Counted from the stretch's first letter, positions 7,469 to 16,093 are shown. The stretch: DNA of 64,000 bases from Chryseobacterium lathyri (GCF_003290185.1 NZ_QNFY01000008.1:124001-188000), one strand, 5' to 3'. A program made the numbers and translations. The notes: generated by a model not told the origin, from the sequence alone.

Positions 7469-8998
7469 TTACTCCCACTCAATGGTTGCAGGTGGTTTGC
7501 TTGAAATATCGTAAGCTACTCTGTTGATTCCTCTTACTTCGTTGATGATTCTACTTGAAACAGTATCTAAGAACTCGTAAGGAAGTCTGCTCCATGTTGC
7601 CGTCATAAAATCGATGGTGTTGGCAGAACGAACTACTGCTGTGTATTCGTACGTTCTTTCGTCTCCCATTACTCCTACTGATTTTACAGGAAGAAGGACT
7701 ACGAAAGCCTGGGATACTTTTTCATAAAGATCGTTTTTATATAATTCCTCAATGAAAATATCATCAGCTTCCTGAAGGATTCTTACTTTATCCGCATCTA
7801 CAGCTCCCAATACTCTGATTCCTAATCCAGGACCCGGGAAAGGATGTCTGTGTACCAAATGATGCGGAATACCTAGCTCCTCACCTACTTTTCTTACTTC
7901 ATCTTTGAAAAGCTCTCTTAACGGCTCCAATAATTCGAATTCCATATCTTCAGGAAGTCCTCCTACATTGTGGTGTGACTTGATTACTGCAGACGGTCCG
8001 TTTACAGACTGGCTTTCGATAACGTCAGGATAAATGGTTCCCTGAGCTAAGAATTTAGCACCTTCAATTTTATGGGATTCTTCATCAAAAACATGAATAA
8101 ACTCGTTTCCGATGATTTTTCTTTTCTGTTCAGGATCATCTACTCCTGCCAGTTTGGTAAGGAATCTTTCTTTAGCATCCACCATTTTAATGTTCATATG
8201 GAAATGTTCTCCATAGTTGTCCATTACTTTCTGGCCCTCGTCTTTTCTCAATAAGCCCGTATCAACAAAGATACAAGTCAGCTGATCTCCAATTGCTTTG
8301 TGAATTAACACTGCAGCTACAGAAGAATCAACCCCTCCTGAAAGTCCAAGGATTACTCTGCTGTCTCCTACTTTTTCGCGGATCTCTTCAACTGTTTTTT
8401 CGATATAATTGGTCAGTTTCCAGTTTTTCTCAGCATTACAAATGGCAAAAACAAAGTTTTCAAGCATTTTTCCGCCTTCTTCTGTGTGAGAAACTTCCGG
8501 ATGGAACTGAACGCAGTAGATTTTTCTGTCTTCATTGGACATAGAAGCCATTACTCCTGATTTTGCATTCAATTCAAAACCGGCAGGCAATGCTCCTACT
8601 TCATCAAAGTGACTCATCCATACGATAGAATTCTGAGTAACTCCTTTGAGTAAAGAACTTTCTTTAATGATATCCAAATGGGCTTTTCCGTACTCTCCTT
8701 TTTCACCTTTGTTTACTTTTCCACCTAAAAGATGTGCTGTAAGCTGCATCCCGTAGCAAATTCCCAAAACAGGAATTCCTTGCTCATACAGTTCTTTTTC
8801 AACCAGGTGGGCATTTTCTGCGTTCACAGAGCTTGGTCCTCCGGAAAGGATAATTCCTTTGGGTTGTTTTGCTAAAATATCCTGTAAAGGTGTGTTAAAA
8901 GGAAGGATTTCAGAATATACACCCATCTCACGGATTCTTCTTCCGATAAGCTGGTTGTACTGTGATCCGAAATCTAATATGATAATACCGTTGTTCAT
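7469..8998 (-). CDS. guaA: GMP synthase (glutamine-hydrolysing)
   Basis: 509 residues, the family's usual length. The N-terminal class I glutamine amidotransferase has its Cys81 in GICYGMQL and the His-x-Glu pair in VQFHPEVSHT. The ATP-pyrophosphatase domain carries the P-loop LSGGVDSSVAAVLI near 218-231. The C-terminal dimerisation domain ends in the signature PPATIEWE. It converts XMP to GMP in the cytoplasm, the last guanine-branch step. It is the most downstream gene of the purM-purN-purH-purD-guaA series. A heptamer repeat sits directly before its ATG (9002-9036). Confidence 0.98.
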   Translation of the reverse strand: MNNGIIILDFGSQYNQLIGRRIREMGVYSEILPFNTPLQDILAKQPKGIILSGGPSSVNAENAHLVEKELYEQGIPVLGICYGMQLTAHLLGGKVNKGEKGEYGKAHLDIIKESSLLKGVTQNSIVWMSHFDEVGALPAGFELNAKSGVMASMSNEDRKIYCVQFHPEVSHTEEGGKMLENFVFAICNAEKNWKLTNYIEKTVEEIREKVGDSRVILGLSGGVDSSVAAVLIHKAIGDQLTCIFVDTGLLRKDEGQKVMDNYGEHFHMNIKMVDAKERFLTKLAGVDDPEQKRKIIGNEFIHVFDEESHKIEGAKFLAQGTIYPDVIESQSVNGPSAVIKSHHNVGGLPEDMEFELLEPLRELFKDEVRKVGEELGIPHHLVHRHPFPGPGLGIRVLGAVDADKVRILQEADDIFIEELYKNDLYEKVSQAFVVLLPVKSVGVMGDERTYEYTAVVRSANTIDFMTATWSRLPYEFLDTVSSRIINEVRGINRVAYDISSKPPATIEWE

Positions 8999-9001
8999 TT
9001 T

Positions 9002-9036
9002 ATAAATGATAATTGATGATTGATAAATGATGATTT
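9002..9036. repeat. Heptamer tandem array at the guaA start
   Basis: Five in-phase heptamers, ATAAATG ATAATTG and then ATGATTG ATAAATG ATGATTT, fill 35 nt ending 3 nt before the guaA start codon. In mRNA sense they read CATCATT, TATCAAT, CATCAAT, TATCATT. The array should therefore lie in the guaA leader or promoter. Confidence 0.65.
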
Positions 9037-9125
9037 AAAAGCTTCAGGCAATAAGCCCGAGGCAGTAAGCTTTTTTTATTATAATAGGTCTAAAGCCTAT
9101 TGCTTACTTAATTGTTTTACAAAAA

Positions 9126-9152
9126 AAGACTTGGAAATGTTCCAAATCTTTT
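9126..9152. terminator. Terminator downstream of purD
   Basis: AAGACTTGGAA and TTCCAAATCTT pair over 11 bp with one G-U wobble around ATG, with A and T runs at both ends. It lies 14 nt after the purD stop, which suggests guaA is also transcribed from its own promoter. Just upstream (9066-9110) a weaker AATAGG/CCTATT hairpin is nested inside GTAAGC/GCTTAC. Confidence 0.75.
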
Positions 9153-9165
9153 TTCGTGATTTATT

Positions 9166-10404
9166 TTAAAACTTTCCGATGTCTTCTCTGTAGAATCCGT
9201 AATCGAAATGAATGTGGGCTGCATCTTCGTACACCTTTTTGCGGGCATCGTCGTAAGTAGCTCCGGTAGCTACCACGTTCAGAACACGTCCGCCGTTGGA
9301 AACCACTTTGTCGCCTTTTCTTATAGCCCCGGCATAGAGAAGCTTAGAATGTTTCATCTTGTCTTCGCCTACAATTTCGTAGCCTGTTTCGATGTTTCTA
9401 GGATAACCTCCTGAACACATCACAAGGCATACTGCTTTTTCGTCTTTAAATTTAAGCTGGATATCTTTTCCTTCCATGCAGTCCTGGATCACATCAAGAA
9501 GATTGTTCTCCATTAATGCCATCAATACCTGAGTTTCAGGATCTCCGAATCTCATGTTGTATTCAAGAAGATACGTTCCGTTCTTAGTAACCATTAATCC
9601 GAAGAAAATGATTCCTTTAAAGCTGAATCCTTCTCCTTTCAGACCGTTAATGGTAGTTTGTAAGATATTTTTTTCAAAATCAGCATAGTGCTCCTGAGTA
9701 AAATCAGGGCTTGGCGCTACAGATCCCATACCACCGGTATTTGGTCCTGTGTCACCGTTTCCTGCTTTTTTGTAATCTTTTGCAGCGATACAAGGGAAAA
9801 TCTTTTCACCGTTTGAGAATGCAATGATTGAAGCTTCAAAACCTTCTAAATATTCTTCAATAACCAGACGGATTCCTGCATCTCCATAAATTCTTCTGAT
9901 CATGAAGTCGTGGATTGTAGCCTCAGCTTCTTCAATGTTGTCGCAAATAACCACACCTTTTCCGCCTGCAAGACCACTCGCCTTAACCACTAAAGGATAC
10001 TGCTGTGTCTGAACATATTCTTTAGCATCATTGTATGAATCAAATACTACAGCTTTAGCTGTTTTGATATCATAGGTCTGCATAAACTTCTTAGAGAAAG
10101 CCTTACTTCCTTCCAGGCTTGCTACTTTTTGGTTGGGACCGAAAACTTTAAGATCGTGCTTTTTGAATTCATCCTTCAGACCTGCTACAAGAGGGGCTTC
10201 CGGACCTACGATGGTAAGATCTATCTTTTCTTTAATGGCGAAATCTCTTAGTTCTTTGATCTCTGATAAATGAACATTTTTCCCTATTACATCGGTGGTA
10301 GCATTACCGTTAGCAAAAAACATTTTAGAAATTCTTGGGTCATTCTGAAGCTTTGCTGCTAAAGCAGATTCTCTACCGCCTTCACCTATGATTAATATTC
10401 TCAT
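9166..10404 (-). CDS. purD: Phosphoribosylamine-glycine ligase (GAR synthetase)
   Basis: 412 residues, close to the usual ~425. An N-terminal Rossmann-like domain begins MRILIIGEGGRESAL, followed by an ATP-grasp domain with ASGLAGGKGVVI near 141-152 and the metal/nucleotide-binding GDPETQVL. The enzyme ligates glycine to 5-phosphoribosylamine, step 2 of IMP synthesis. It is in the same orientation as purH 88 nt upstream and guaA downstream, but followed by its own terminator. Confidence 0.98.
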   Translation of the reverse strand: MRILIIGEGGRESALAAKLQNDPRISKMFFANGNATTDVIGKNVHLSEIKELRDFAIKEKIDLTIVGPEAPLVAGLKDEFKKHDLKVFGPNQKVASLEGSKAFSKKFMQTYDIKTAKAVVFDSYNDAKEYVQTQQYPLVVKASGLAGGKGVVICDNIEEAEATIHDFMIRRIYGDAGIRLVIEEYLEGFEASIIAFSNGEKIFPCIAAKDYKKAGNGDTGPNTGGMGSVAPSPDFTQEHYADFEKNILQTTINGLKGEGFSFKGIIFFGLMVTKNGTYLLEYNMRFGDPETQVLMALMENNLLDVIQDCMEGKDIQLKFKDEKAVCLVMCSGGYPRNIETGYEIVGEDKMKHSKLLYAGAIRKGDKVVSNGGRVLNVVATGATYDDARKKVYEDAAHIHFDYGFYREDIGKF

Positions 10405-10492
10405 ACTTTATTTATTATCTAGTCTATTTTACAAATATATAATTTTGAATGCTATAAATACAATCTCAAATTATTTTTTAATTCTATTTTAA

Positions 10493-12010
10493 TTAATGTA
10501 AAAAGTGTCTAATCCCGGTAAACATCATTGGGATACCGTGCTCATTGGCAGCTTCAATACTGTCCTGATCTTTTACACTTCCGCCTGGCTGGATGATGGC
10601 TTTAATTCCTTCTTTGGCGCAGAAATCTACCACGTCACGGAACGGGAAAAATGCATCAGAAGCCAAAACAAGATCTCCTGTGAATTTTTCTTTGGCTCTT
10701 TCGATGGCCTGTTCAGTAGCCCAGATTCTGTTCACCTGTCCGCCACCAATTCCGAAGGCCTGGATACCATTGGAAACAACAATCGCATTTGATTTTACAT
10801 ACTTCACCACTCTCTGGGAGAAAAGAAGGGCTTTTTTCTGCTCTTCGGAAGGCTGTACCTCAGTTACCACTTTAATATCGTCAGAGAAATGATTGTCATT
10901 ATCCTGAACAAGAATACCACCGTCGATCTTCACCCAGGTCTGTTTGTCAGAAACAGGGTTAACGATTTTTATAATTCTAAGGTTTTTCTTTTTTCTTAAA
11001 ACTTCAAGAGCTTCTTCATCAAATTCCGGAGCCATTACGATCTCAAGGAACGTTTTGTTCAGTTCTTCAGCTGTTGCTGCATCGATTTTGTAGTTCATTG
11101 CAACAATTCCGCCAAAAATAGAAACCGGGTCACATTCGAAAGTCTTTTGGTAAGTTTCTAAAGCTGAAGTTCCGATTGCTACGCCACAAGGTGTAGAATG
11201 CTTCACTGCACAACATGCCATTTCTTCTTTAAACTCCGTAACTACTTTCCAGCAAAGGTCCATATCACGAAGGTTGTTGAAAGAAAGTTCTTTACCACCC
11301 AGCTGTTCGAAATCTTTCATCGCACCGTTCTCAAACGTAGAAACGTAATAAGCAGCAGTTTGATGAGGGTTTTCACCATATCTTAAATCAGATGCTTTTT
11401 TGTATGAAGCATTAAGATAGGTAGGATATTCTTCATCTAAAAGCATTCTTGAAATAGCCCCGTCGTAAGCTGAAGTAAGGTTGAATACTTTTCCTGCAAG
11501 CTTTTTACGTGTTTCGATGTAGGTATCACCGTTCTGTTCCATTTCAAGCCTTACCGTTGCATAGTCTTCCACATCGGTAATTACGGTAACAGAATCAAAG
11601 TTTTTAGCTGCAGAACGAAGCATTGAAGGACCTCCGATGTCGATAAACTCTACTTTCTCATGTAAAGAAATGTCTTTGTTCACATTTTCAAAGAAAGGAT
11701 AAAGGTTTACGATTACCATGTCGATCAGGTCAATTCCATGTTCCTGAACGGTTTTCATATGCTCTTCATTGGAACGAACTGCTAAAAGACCTCCGTGTAC
11801 TTTAGGGTGAAGGGTTTTCACTCTTCCGTCCAGCATTTCAGGGAAATTGGTTACCTCATCGATCTGAATCGGATTTAAACCAGCATCTTTCAAATGTTTG
11901 AACGTTCCTCCTGTAGAAATCAACTCATAATTCCGGGCTTCCAAGAACTGGGCGAACTCGATCAATCCGCTTTTGTCAGAAACACTGATTAAAACTCTCT
12001 TTTTACTCAT
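10493..12010 (-). CDS. purH: Bifunctional AICAR formyltransferase / IMP cyclohydrolase
   Basis: 505 residues, the standard two-domain PurH. The N-terminal MGS-like cyclohydrolase domain starts [20 protein letters not shown] with the ISTGGT phosphate-binding loop. The C-terminal formyltransferase carries the catalytic Lys-His in [15 protein letters not shown] and ends GIRHFLH. It performs the last two steps of IMP synthesis. The 174-nt spacer to purN holds one of the three octamer elements. Confidence 0.98.
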   Translation of the reverse strand: MSKKRVLISVSDKSGLIEFAQFLEARNYELISTGGTFKHLKDAGLNPIQIDEVTNFPEMLDGRVKTLHPKVHGGLLAVRSNEEHMKTVQEHGIDLIDMVIVNLYPFFENVNKDISLHEKVEFIDIGGPSMLRSAAKNFDSVTVITDVEDYATVRLEMEQNGDTYIETRKKLAGKVFNLTSAYDGAISRMLLDEEYPTYLNASYKKASDLRYGENPHQTAAYYVSTFENGAMKDFEQLGGKELSFNNLRDMDLCWKVVTEFKEEMACCAVKHSTPCGVAIGTSALETYQKTFECDPVSIFGGIVAMNYKIDAATAEELNKTFLEIVMAPEFDEEALEVLRKKKNLRIIKIVNPVSDKQTWVKIDGGILVQDNDNHFSDDIKVVTEVQPSEEQKKALLFSQRVVKYVKSNAIVVSNGIQAFGIGGGQVNRIWATEQAIERAKEKFTGDLVLASDAFFPFRDVVDFCAKEGIKAIIQPGGSVKDQDSIEAANEHGIPMMFTGIRHFLH

Positions 12011-12102
12011 TTTACTTTCAATTTTTTACTTTTTACAGCTATTTCAAACTGTAGCCCGGTCTTTCACCCCCGGTCTTACTTTTATTTACTTAGATTTCTT
12101 TT

Positions 12103-12184
12103 AATGTAGCAATGTATCAGTCTAGCAATGTAACAATGAATTCAATTGGTACACTGGTACATTGTTATATTGACACATTATTAT
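12103..12184. repeat. Octamer element, copy A (purN-purH spacer)
   Basis: Reading on the plus strand: AATGTAGC, AATGTATC, AGTCTAGC, AATGTAAC, AATGAATT, then a 10-nt unit CAATTGGTAC, then ACTGGTAC, ATTGTTAT, ATTGACAC, ATTATTAT. Left-half words (AATGTANC) are the rotated complement of right-half words (ATTGNTAC), so the whole can fold into a long imperfect hairpin. It ends exactly at the purN stop codon. Confidence 0.8.
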
Positions 12185-12748
12185 TTAATTTCCTAAAACT
12201 TTATTGATGGCTTTTGGAAATATCTCATATTCAATATGGTGAACTTTCTCTGCTATGGTTTCCGGAGTATCTTCTGCTGTTACTTCAAAAGATTTTTGAA
12301 GAATAGCCTCACCTTCATCAATTCCCGGGGTCACAAAATGTACTGTTGCTCCACTTATTTTTTCTTTGGCTTCAATAACTGCATGGTGAACGTGCATTCC
12401 CCACATTCCTTTTCCTCCGAATTTCGGAAGCAGTGCCGGGTGGATATTAATAATCTTTCCGGTCCAGTTCTCACAGAATTCTGGTTTCAGGATAGATAAG
12501 AATCCTGCCAATACAATCAGATCTGTATCTTTCGGTATCACATTTCCCAATTCACTGCTGAAGTTCTTTCCTCTTGGGATCAGAACATTTTCTATATGAT
12601 GATTTTTCGCTCTTTCAAGTCCGTAACATTCTCTGTCTGCCACCACTAAAGATATTTTTGCATTCTGGATTTCTCCGCTCTCAATGGTATCTATGATTCT
12701 CTGCAGATTGGTCCCTGAGCCTGAAACGAGTATAACGATATTTTTCAT
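12185..12748 (-). CDS. purN: Phosphoribosylglycinamide formyltransferase (folate-dependent)
   Basis: 187 residues, the usual PurN length. The phosphate-binding loop VSGSGTNLQRI is at the N terminus; the catalytic Asn-His pair is in IINIHPALLP and the Asp in PGIDEGEAI. It transfers a formyl group from 10-formyl-THF to GAR, step 3 of IMP synthesis. It has octamer elements on both sides (copies A and B), each close to a coding end. Confidence 0.97.
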   Translation of the reverse strand: MKNIVILVSGSGTNLQRIIDTIESGEIQNAKISLVVADRECYGLERAKNHHIENVLIPRGKNFSSELGNVIPKDTDLIVLAGFLSILKPEFCENWTGKIINIHPALLPKFGGKGMWGMHVHHAVIEAKEKISGATVHFVTPGIDEGEAILQKSFEVTAEDTPETIAEKVHHIEYEIFPKAINKVLGN

Positions 12749-12754
12749 GTTGTT

Positions 12755-12836
12755 AATGTAACAATGTATCAGTCTAACAATGTAACAATGAATTTAATTG
12801 GTACACTGGTACATTGACCAATTGTTATATTGCTAA
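12755..12836. repeat. Octamer element, copy B (purM-purN spacer)
   Basis: AATGTAAC, AATGTATC, AGTCTAAC, AATGTAAC, AATGAATT, TAATTGGTAC, ACTGGTAC, ATTGACCA, ATTGTTAT, ATTGCTAA. It is nearly identical to copy A in its left half. Its right end overlaps the last codons and stop of purM (stop at 12825-12827), so repeat sequence encodes the purM C terminus. Confidence 0.8.
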
Positions 12837-13817
12837 ATTAATCTTCTCGGTTCCTGCTGTAATTTCCCCGATTTCGTACGCATCATCTAAAAGATGCAAT
12901 ATTTTTTCAGCATGGTCTGAATCTGCAACGATAATCATCCCTACACCCATATTGAAGGTTCCGAACATTTCTTCACGGGATACTCCACCTCTTTTTTCCA
13001 ATTCAAGCATCACACTAGGAATTTTGATTTTAGCAGCATCAATAGAAGCACATAATCCTTCAGGAATAATTCTTGGAACATTTTCATAAAGACCACCACC
13101 TGTAATGTGGGCAATACCGGAAACTTTTACTTCTTCCAATACTTTGTGGATATCTTTATAATATAATCTTGTAGGTACTAAAAGAGTCTCGTATAAAGGT
13201 TTTCCTTCAAACTCTTCTTCGAAGTTAGGGAACACTTTTCTTACCAATGAAAATCCGTTGGAGTGGAATCCTGAGCTTGGCAGAGCAATGATCTTGTTTC
13301 CTGCTTTAATAGTAGAACCATCAATGATCTGATCTTTTTCTACAATTCCTACACAGAATCCGGCAACATCATAATCTCCGGGCTGGTACATTCCCGGCAT
13401 TTCAGCAGTTTCACCACCAATCAATGCGCAATTGTTGTCCTTACATGCTTTCACCATTCCAAGAACGATTTCAGCAGCAATTTCTGAATCAAGCTTACCG
13501 CAAGCTAGATAATCTAAGAAAAATAATGGTTTTGCACCGTGGCAAAGGATATCATTGGCACACATGGCGAAGCAGTCGATACCGATAGAGTCATACTGTT
13601 TGGTATCCAAAGCTACTTTCAGCTTGGTCCCCACTCCGTCTGTTCCTGAAACCAGCACAGGGTTTTTATATCCTCCGATCTCATAGAAAGCTCCAAAACT
13701 TCCCAAATGGTTCAATACATTTGAGTTGTGGGTTTCGCCTACCGCTTTTTTGATCTTATCAACCGTTTTGTATCCTTCTTCTTTGTCTACGCCTGCTGAT
13801 TTGTAAGTGTTGCTCAT
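12825..13817 (-). CDS. purM: Phosphoribosylformylglycinamidine cyclo-ligase (AIR synthetase)
   Basis: 330 residues, the usual length. It begins with SAGVDKEEGYKTVDKIKKAV, has the PurM-family SGTDGVGTKLKVA, then GETAEMPGMY and GSTIKAGNKII-ALPSSGFHSNGFSL. It closes FGAM to AIR using ATP, step 5 of IMP synthesis. It is the first gene of the purine series. Its last codons lie inside octamer copy B, copy C lies just before its ATG, and a short ORF with a terminator lies further upstream, so its expression may be controlled in the leader. Confidence 0.98.
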   Translation of the reverse strand: MSNTYKSAGVDKEEGYKTVDKIKKAVGETHNSNVLNHLGSFGAFYEIGGYKNPVLVSGTDGVGTKLKVALDTKQYDSIGIDCFAMCANDILCHGAKPLFFLDYLACGKLDSEIAAEIVLGMVKACKDNNCALIGGETAEMPGMYQPGDYDVAGFCVGIVEKDQIIDGSTIKAGNKIIALPSSGFHSNGFSLVRKVFPNFEEEFEGKPLYETLLVPTRLYYKDIHKVLEEVKVSGIAHITGGGLYENVPRIIPEGLCASIDAAKIKIPSVMLELEKRGGVSREEMFGTFNMGVGMIIVADSDHAEKILHLLDDAYEIGEITAGTEKINLAI

Positions 13818-13834
13818 GTTTAATAATTTTTATT

Positions 13835-13932
13835 AATGTAGCAATGTATCAGTTTAACAATGTAACAATCATCTTGTTGGGAAAACCAAAAAACTGGTAT
13901 ATTGATACATTGGTATATTGGTACATTTTATT
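13835..13932. repeat. Octamer element, copy C (upstream of purM)
   Basis: Left array AATGTAGC, AATGTATC, AGTTTAAC, AATGTAAC (13835-13866), a diverged middle, then right array ACTGGTAT, ATTGATAC, ATTGGTAT, ATTGGTAC, ATTTTATT (13893-13932). The octamer phase is unbroken within each half. It starts 17 nt before the purM start codon, so it lies in the purM leader if transcription starts at 14095. Confidence 0.8.
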
Positions 13933-13960
13933 TCTATAATTACTTTTTATATCGATTTTA

Positions 13961-13998
13961 GAAAATAAAAAAGCCGACAATCTTGGTAGATTATCGGC
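13961..13998 (-). terminator. Strong terminator between short ORF and purM
   Basis: GCCGACAATC and GATTATCGGC pair over 10 bp (one G-U) with a 6-nt loop. On the minus strand it is followed by a T tract (complement of 13961-13972). It lies 7 nt after the stop of a 24-codon ORF and 156 nt before purM, in the position of an attenuator, or may simply end the FMN reductase transcript. Confidence 0.8.
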
Positions 13999-14005
13999 CG
14001 TTATT

Positions 14006-14080
14006 TTATCTCAGAATTTCAGAGTCCACAGTTTTCCCTTTCTCTGAGAAACATTCTTTAAAAGTGGTCTGAATTTTCAT
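14006..14080 (-). CDS. Putative 24-residue leader ORF upstream of purM
   Basis: ATG at 14080 preceded by AAAGAAAAAAG, reading MKIQTTFKECF to VDSEILR and stopping right before the terminator hairpin. A consensus promoter lies 14 nt upstream. It has no homologue I recognise and no run of one amino acid as in classical amino-acid attenuators. Inside the ORF, CTCAGAG can pair with CTCTGA or with TTCTGAG, so competing RNA folds are possible. It could be a leader peptide, a small RNA whose ORF is chance, or a tiny expressed protein. Confidence 0.4.
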   Translation of the reverse strand: MKIQTTFKECFSEKGKTVDSEILR

Positions 14081-14094
14081 CTTTTTTCTTTTTG

Positions 14095-14125
14095 CAAAAA
14101 TAGTAATTTTAAATTAATATTCAAA
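14095..14125 (-). promoter_or_regulatory. Consensus promoter before the short ORF
   Basis: On the minus strand TTTG (complement of 14122-14125), exactly 19 nt, then TATTTTTG (complement of 14095-14102): a full match to the Bacteroidetes -33/-7 pattern. It starts immediately after the stop codon of the FMN reductase gene. Confidence 0.7.
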
Positions 14126-14127
14126 TT

Positions 14128-14679
14128 CTATTTTTCAAGGATGATTTCAATGGCTGCAATCTTCTTTATTTTTTCTTTTAATTCGCTGTCTTTCTCTTCA
14201 TTAGAAATCTTCTGAGCCGCTTTATCAAAGTTGTCATTAAAGAAAGGAAGTGAAAAAGTTTCTACAATATTTCCTCCGTGAAAAGGGAAACGCTTGGATG
14301 CAGCATCTAAAACTCCGGCTCCTCCTCGGCCTCCCGGAGAGGTTGACATTAGTAACATCGGTACTTCATTCCATACGGTTCTGTCTTTGATTCTGGATAC
14401 CCAGTCGAACACATTTTTGAACGCTGTAGAGTAAGTTCCGTTATGTTCAGGTAATGAGACCAAAAGAAGATTAGCTCCATCAATTTTTGATGCAAAATCA
14501 TGGGCTTCCTGGGGAACGCCACCTGCCAATTCTCTTTCGTGCTTATAGATCGGCATTTCGAAAGGATTAAGATCTACTACTTCTACTTCTGCATTTTCAA
14601 AAAGCGATGATGCGTAAGCTACTAACTGTCTGTTCATTGAAGCATCCGAATTGCTTCCTGCTATTGCTAAAACTTTCAT
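14128..14679 (-). CDS. NADPH-dependent FMN reductase
   Basis: 183 residues, flavodoxin-like. The FMN phosphate loop is AGSNSDASMNRQL at the N terminus; LPEHNGTYSTAFKNVFDW near 97-114 and TSPGGRGGAGVLD near 132-144 are the family's FMN-binding loops. It reduces FMN or quinone-like substrates with NADPH. It follows pirin by 33 nt in the same direction and sits near an azoreductase and an HxlR regulator, suggesting a shared redox or electrophile response. Confidence 0.88.
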   Translation of the reverse strand: MKVLAIAGSNSDASMNRQLVAYASSLFENAEVEVVDLNPFEMPIYKHERELAGGVPQEAHDFASKIDGANLLLVSLPEHNGTYSTAFKNVFDWVSRIKDRTVWNEVPMLLMSTSPGGRGGAGVLDAASKRFPFHGGNIVETFSLPFFNDNFDKAAQKISNEEKDSELKEKIKKIAAIEIILEK

Positions 14680-14712
14680 TATTATCTATTTTTATATACT
14701 GTGTTCTATTTG

Positions 14713-15441
14713 TTATTTTAAATAAGCCGGCAATTCCATCGGTACTTCCATTAATAAGATCTCAGCGTCTTCTATTGCTTCAATATTAAAGCTCTGAGTG
14801 TCCCAGATTCCCAATCCGTCTCTTTCATTCAAAATTCTGTCTCCTACTTTAGCGCTTCCTTTTAAAACGAAGGCATATACCCCATTTCCTTTTTTATTGA
14901 GCATATAGTTTTTGCCATTTCCTGCCTTAAAATTAGCCAGATTAAACCATGCATCCTGATGGATCCAAACTCCGTCATCATTTTTATTCGGCGATAAGAT
15001 CTGCTGGAATCCATTGATTTTTTCTCCCTCTTTGATGCTTTTCTGATCATAGCGTGGCTCAACATTCAGTTCTTTAGGAAAAATCCAGATCTGCAGAAAC
15101 TTTACGGCTTCATCTTTGTTTTTATTGTATTCGCTGTGCATTACACCGGTTCCTGCACTCATTACCTGGATCTCTCCTTTTTTGATAACGGCAGTGGTTC
15201 CCATTGAATCTTTATGTTCCAGATCTCCTTCCAAAGGAATCGAAATAATTTCCATATCTCTGTGAGGATGTGTCCCAAATCCCATTCCCTGCGAAACGGT
15301 ATCGTCGTTTAATACTCTCAATGCTCCAAAGTTCATTCTGTCCTTGTTCTGATAATTAGCAAAACTGAATGTATGGTAGCTGTTTAGCCAGCCGTGATCT
15401 GCGTGGCCTCTTGAATCTGCTTTATGATATACTGTTTTCAT
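14713..15441 (-). CDS. Pirin family protein (bicupin, YhhW-like)
   Basis: 242 residues, the YhhW/quercetinase-type pirin length. The metal site is visible: HPHRDMEIIS near 58-67 and the second His/Glu group in GTGVMHSEYNKN near 97-108, matching the His3-Glu site of pirins. E. coli YhhW oxidises quercetin; a substrate here is unknown. Upstream promoter TACATTTG at 15460-15467. It forms a likely two-gene unit with the FMN reductase downstream. Confidence 0.9.
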   Translation of the reverse strand: MKTVYHKADSRGHADHGWLNSYHTFSFANYQNKDRMNFGALRVLNDDTVSQGMGFGTHPHRDMEIISIPLEGDLEHKDSMGTTAVIKKGEIQVMSAGTGVMHSEYNKNKDEAVKFLQIWIFPKELNVEPRYDQKSIKEGEKINGFQQILSPNKNDDGVWIHQDAWFNLANFKAGNGKNYMLNKKGNGVYAFVLKGSAKVGDRILNERDGLGIWDTQSFNIEAIEDAEILLMEVPMELPAYLK

Positions 15442-15459
15442 ACGTGATTATTTATGGTA

Positions 15460-15467
15460 CAAATGTA
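15460..15467 (-). promoter_or_regulatory. -7 element of the pirin-reductase unit
   Basis: TACATTTG on the minus strand, 18 nt before the pirin ATG. Confidence 0.55.
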
Positions 15468-15672
15468 AGGGATGAGAGCCTTTGAAACTGTTGATGTAGG
15501 TTAAGAAAGGATCTGGGCTGTGGCAGAAGTGTTTTTCTGTTAATACAATGGCACAAACTTGAGGCATAAAGATTTTATCCAAGACAAATTGACTGAGGAT
15601 ATAAACTAGTTTTGAAATCTAATATTTGAGCTAAAGCCTTTACTGACATGCTTAATTTAATATTATTAGTAT

Positions 15673-16044
15673 TTATTTCAATTTTTCTGTCTCTACTGGA
15701 GTTCCGAAAATATGTTTGCGGTGATTTTCGCCCCAATCTTTCAGAGATTCCACAACAGGGTGTAGTGTACTGGTATATTGTGTGGGATAGTATTCTATAC
15801 TTACCGGATAGGTATCCTTAACTATTCTTTCAACTAACCCGTTTTGTTCGAGCTCTTTTAGTTCTTTGGCTAAAACTTTTGAGGTCAGTTTCGGAATGCT
15901 TCTTTCAATTTCAGTAAAACGCTTATTTCCTGCATTCAAAGAAATGATAATTTGTAATTTCCATTTCCCATTAATAACATCCAGGGTATCGCGGACAGGT
16001 TTTAACGCCTGCATGCAATCTTTATGATTATGTTGCTTTTCCAT
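15673..16044 (-). CDS. HxlR-family winged-helix regulator
   Basis: 123 residues. The HxlR core is clear: INGKWKLQIIISLNAGNKRFTEIERSIPKLTSKVLAKELKELEQNGLVER, then the wing PVSIEYYPTQYTSTLHPVVESLKDWGENH. A single N-terminal Cys10 (HKDCMQAL) is placed as in the thiol-sensing HxlR proteins YodB and HypR. It is divergent from an azoreductase gene with palindromes in between. By analogy with YodB controlling azoR1 in Bacillus subtilis, it is inferred to repress azoR and itself and to respond to quinones or electrophiles. Confidence 0.92.
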   Translation of the reverse strand: MEKQHNHKDCMQALKPVRDTLDVINGKWKLQIIISLNAGNKRFTEIERSIPKLTSKVLAKELKELEQNGLVERIVKDTYPVSIEYYPTQYTSTLHPVVESLKDWGENHRKHIFGTPVETEKLK

Positions 16045-16072
16045 TTTTTCACTTTCCTTTAGGTAACTGCTA

Positions 16073-16093
16073 TACTTTGGAAAGTAAATTTAC
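16073..16093. promoter_or_regulatory. Candidate HxlR operator between hxlR-type and azoR genes
   Basis: Two overlapping palindromes: TACTTT-GG-AAAGTA (16073-16086) and GTAAATTTAC (16084-16093). They lie 29 nt upstream of the HxlR ATG and upstream of a TAATTTTG element that could serve azoR. Confidence 0.55.

Noticed and set aside
8999-9165. Purine riboswitch before guaA
   Set aside because: The leader consists of heptamers and short hairpins; no three-way-junction core was found.
12103-13932. CRISPR array
   Set aside because: Repeat units are 8 nt and adjacent, without spacers, and no cas genes are present.
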